Origin: Roseiflexaceae bacterium
GTDB lineage: Bacteria; Chloroflexota; Chloroflexia; Chloroflexales; Roseiflexaceae
Reading direction: 5' to 3'
NCBI GenBank assembly: GCA_014381165.1
Contig: JACMIM010000135.1
Span: 1 to 13,372, forward strand
Length of the DNA: 13,372 bases
The notes under the pieces are model-generated. The model was given only the letters and a program-made list of their open reading frames with translations. It was not told where the DNA came from and did no database searches. This document shows positions 12,945 to 13,372 of the stretch, piece after piece (the first letter of the stretch is position 1; the number at the start of each line of letters is the position of its first letter). The position numbers were made by a program, and so were the translations under genes.

Positions 12945-13372
12945 ATGGCAAAACAAACCATCCGCGATATGGCATGGGACGGCAAGCGGGCGCTCGTGCG
13001 CGTCGACTTCAATGTGCCCATGGAAGACGGTACAATTACCGACGATACACGCATTCGGGCTGCTTTGCCGACAATCCAGTACCTGCTCGATCACAACGCC
13101 GCTGTGGTGTTGATGTCGCATTTTGGCCGCCCTAAAAACAAGGTCGTCGAGTCCATGCGGCTGAAGCCCATAGGCGATCGGCTGGCCGAACTGCTTGGCA
13201 AGCCCGTGGCCTCGCTGCCATCAACTGTCGGCGGCGAGGCGGAGCAGGCCGCACTGGCGCTCTGGCCCGGCGAGGTGCTGCTGCTGGAAAACACGCGCTT
13301 CGACCCGCGTGAGGAAGCTAACGACCCAACCATGGCGCAGGAGCTAGCCAAGCTCGGCGATGTCTATGTCAA
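12945..13372 (+). CDS. pgk: Phosphoglycerate kinase, N-terminal 142 residues (3' end outside window)
   Basis: Phosphoglycerate kinase transfers phosphate between 1,3-bisphosphoglycerate and ADP in glycolysis and the reverse in carbon fixation or gluconeogenesis. The N-terminal domain is clear: KRALVRVDFNVPM (13-25) is the family signature with the substrate-binding D21 and N23, followed by ITDDTRIRAALPTI (30-43), MSHFGRPK (57-64) and LLLENTRFDPREE (111-123), all conserved substrate-binding segments. The start at ATG 12945 has AAGGAG nine bases upstream. It has its own promoter after a terminator, so it starts a new transcription unit; in many bacteria it is followed by gap or tpi genes, which would lie beyond the window. 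Confidence 0.96.
   Translation, partial: MAKQTIRDMAWDGKRALVRVDFNVPMEDGTITDDTRIRAALPTIQYLLDHNAAVVLMSHFGRPKNKVVESMRLKPIGDRLAELLGKPVASLPSTVGGEAEQAALALWPGEVLLLENTRFDPREEANDPTMAQELAKLGDVYV

Overview
The window looks like a chromosomal segment of a Chloroflexota bacterium, most likely a filamentous phototroph-related lineage (Chloroflexales, Roseiflexus-like). This is inferred from protein style rather than from a marker gene: Thr/Pro/Ala-rich linkers and tails, a pseudokinase/WD40 receptor, a TolB-like propeller lipoprotein-type gene, two carotenoid desaturases and the rpsF-rpsR-ppiC-PH protein order. GC content is fairly high and codon use appears uniform across genes, so the coding part shows no sign of a recently acquired island.

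Left part, minus strand (1-4900): a plant/cyanobacterial-type (CrtP/CrtQ-like) carotene desaturase at 3509-4900, then a large membrane protein at 296-3223 made of a degenerate protein-kinase domain, one membrane helix and about 14 WD40 repeats, then 22 bp later the start of a CrtI-type phytoene desaturase that runs off the window edge (1-273). A 285-bp gap between the first two holds a long hairpin element and a second inverted repeat.

Middle (4901-7789): a divergent intergenic region with a mobile-looking repeat and dyad symmetries, a membrane-anchored TolB/PD40 propeller protein on the plus strand (5220-6458), a convergent FabG-type 3-oxoacyl-ACP reductase on the minus strand (6462-7208), and a 581-bp gap with a second copy of the repeat in opposite orientation, another palindromic element and the ugd promoter.

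Right part, plus strand (7790-13372): ugd (UDP-glucose dehydrogenase, TTG start), a hairpin with an overlapping promoter, an RNA leader resembling the S6:S18-binding hairpin, rpsF and rpsR with no ssb between them, two hairpins, a membrane-anchored PpiC/SurA-type prolyl isomerase, a hairpin plus T-run ending next to the start of a five-helix PH-domain membrane protein, a canonical terminator, and the start of pgk.

Functionally this is mostly housekeeping (translation, glycolysis, nucleotide sugars, envelope folding, fatty acids) with a carotenoid/regulatory cluster on the left. The least ordinary content is the pseudokinase-propeller protein beside the carotenoid genes, the intergenic elements sharing a TATAGCA end, and the CCG-bulge leader of rpsF. 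I see no rRNA, tRNA, CRISPR, complete IS or phage gene.
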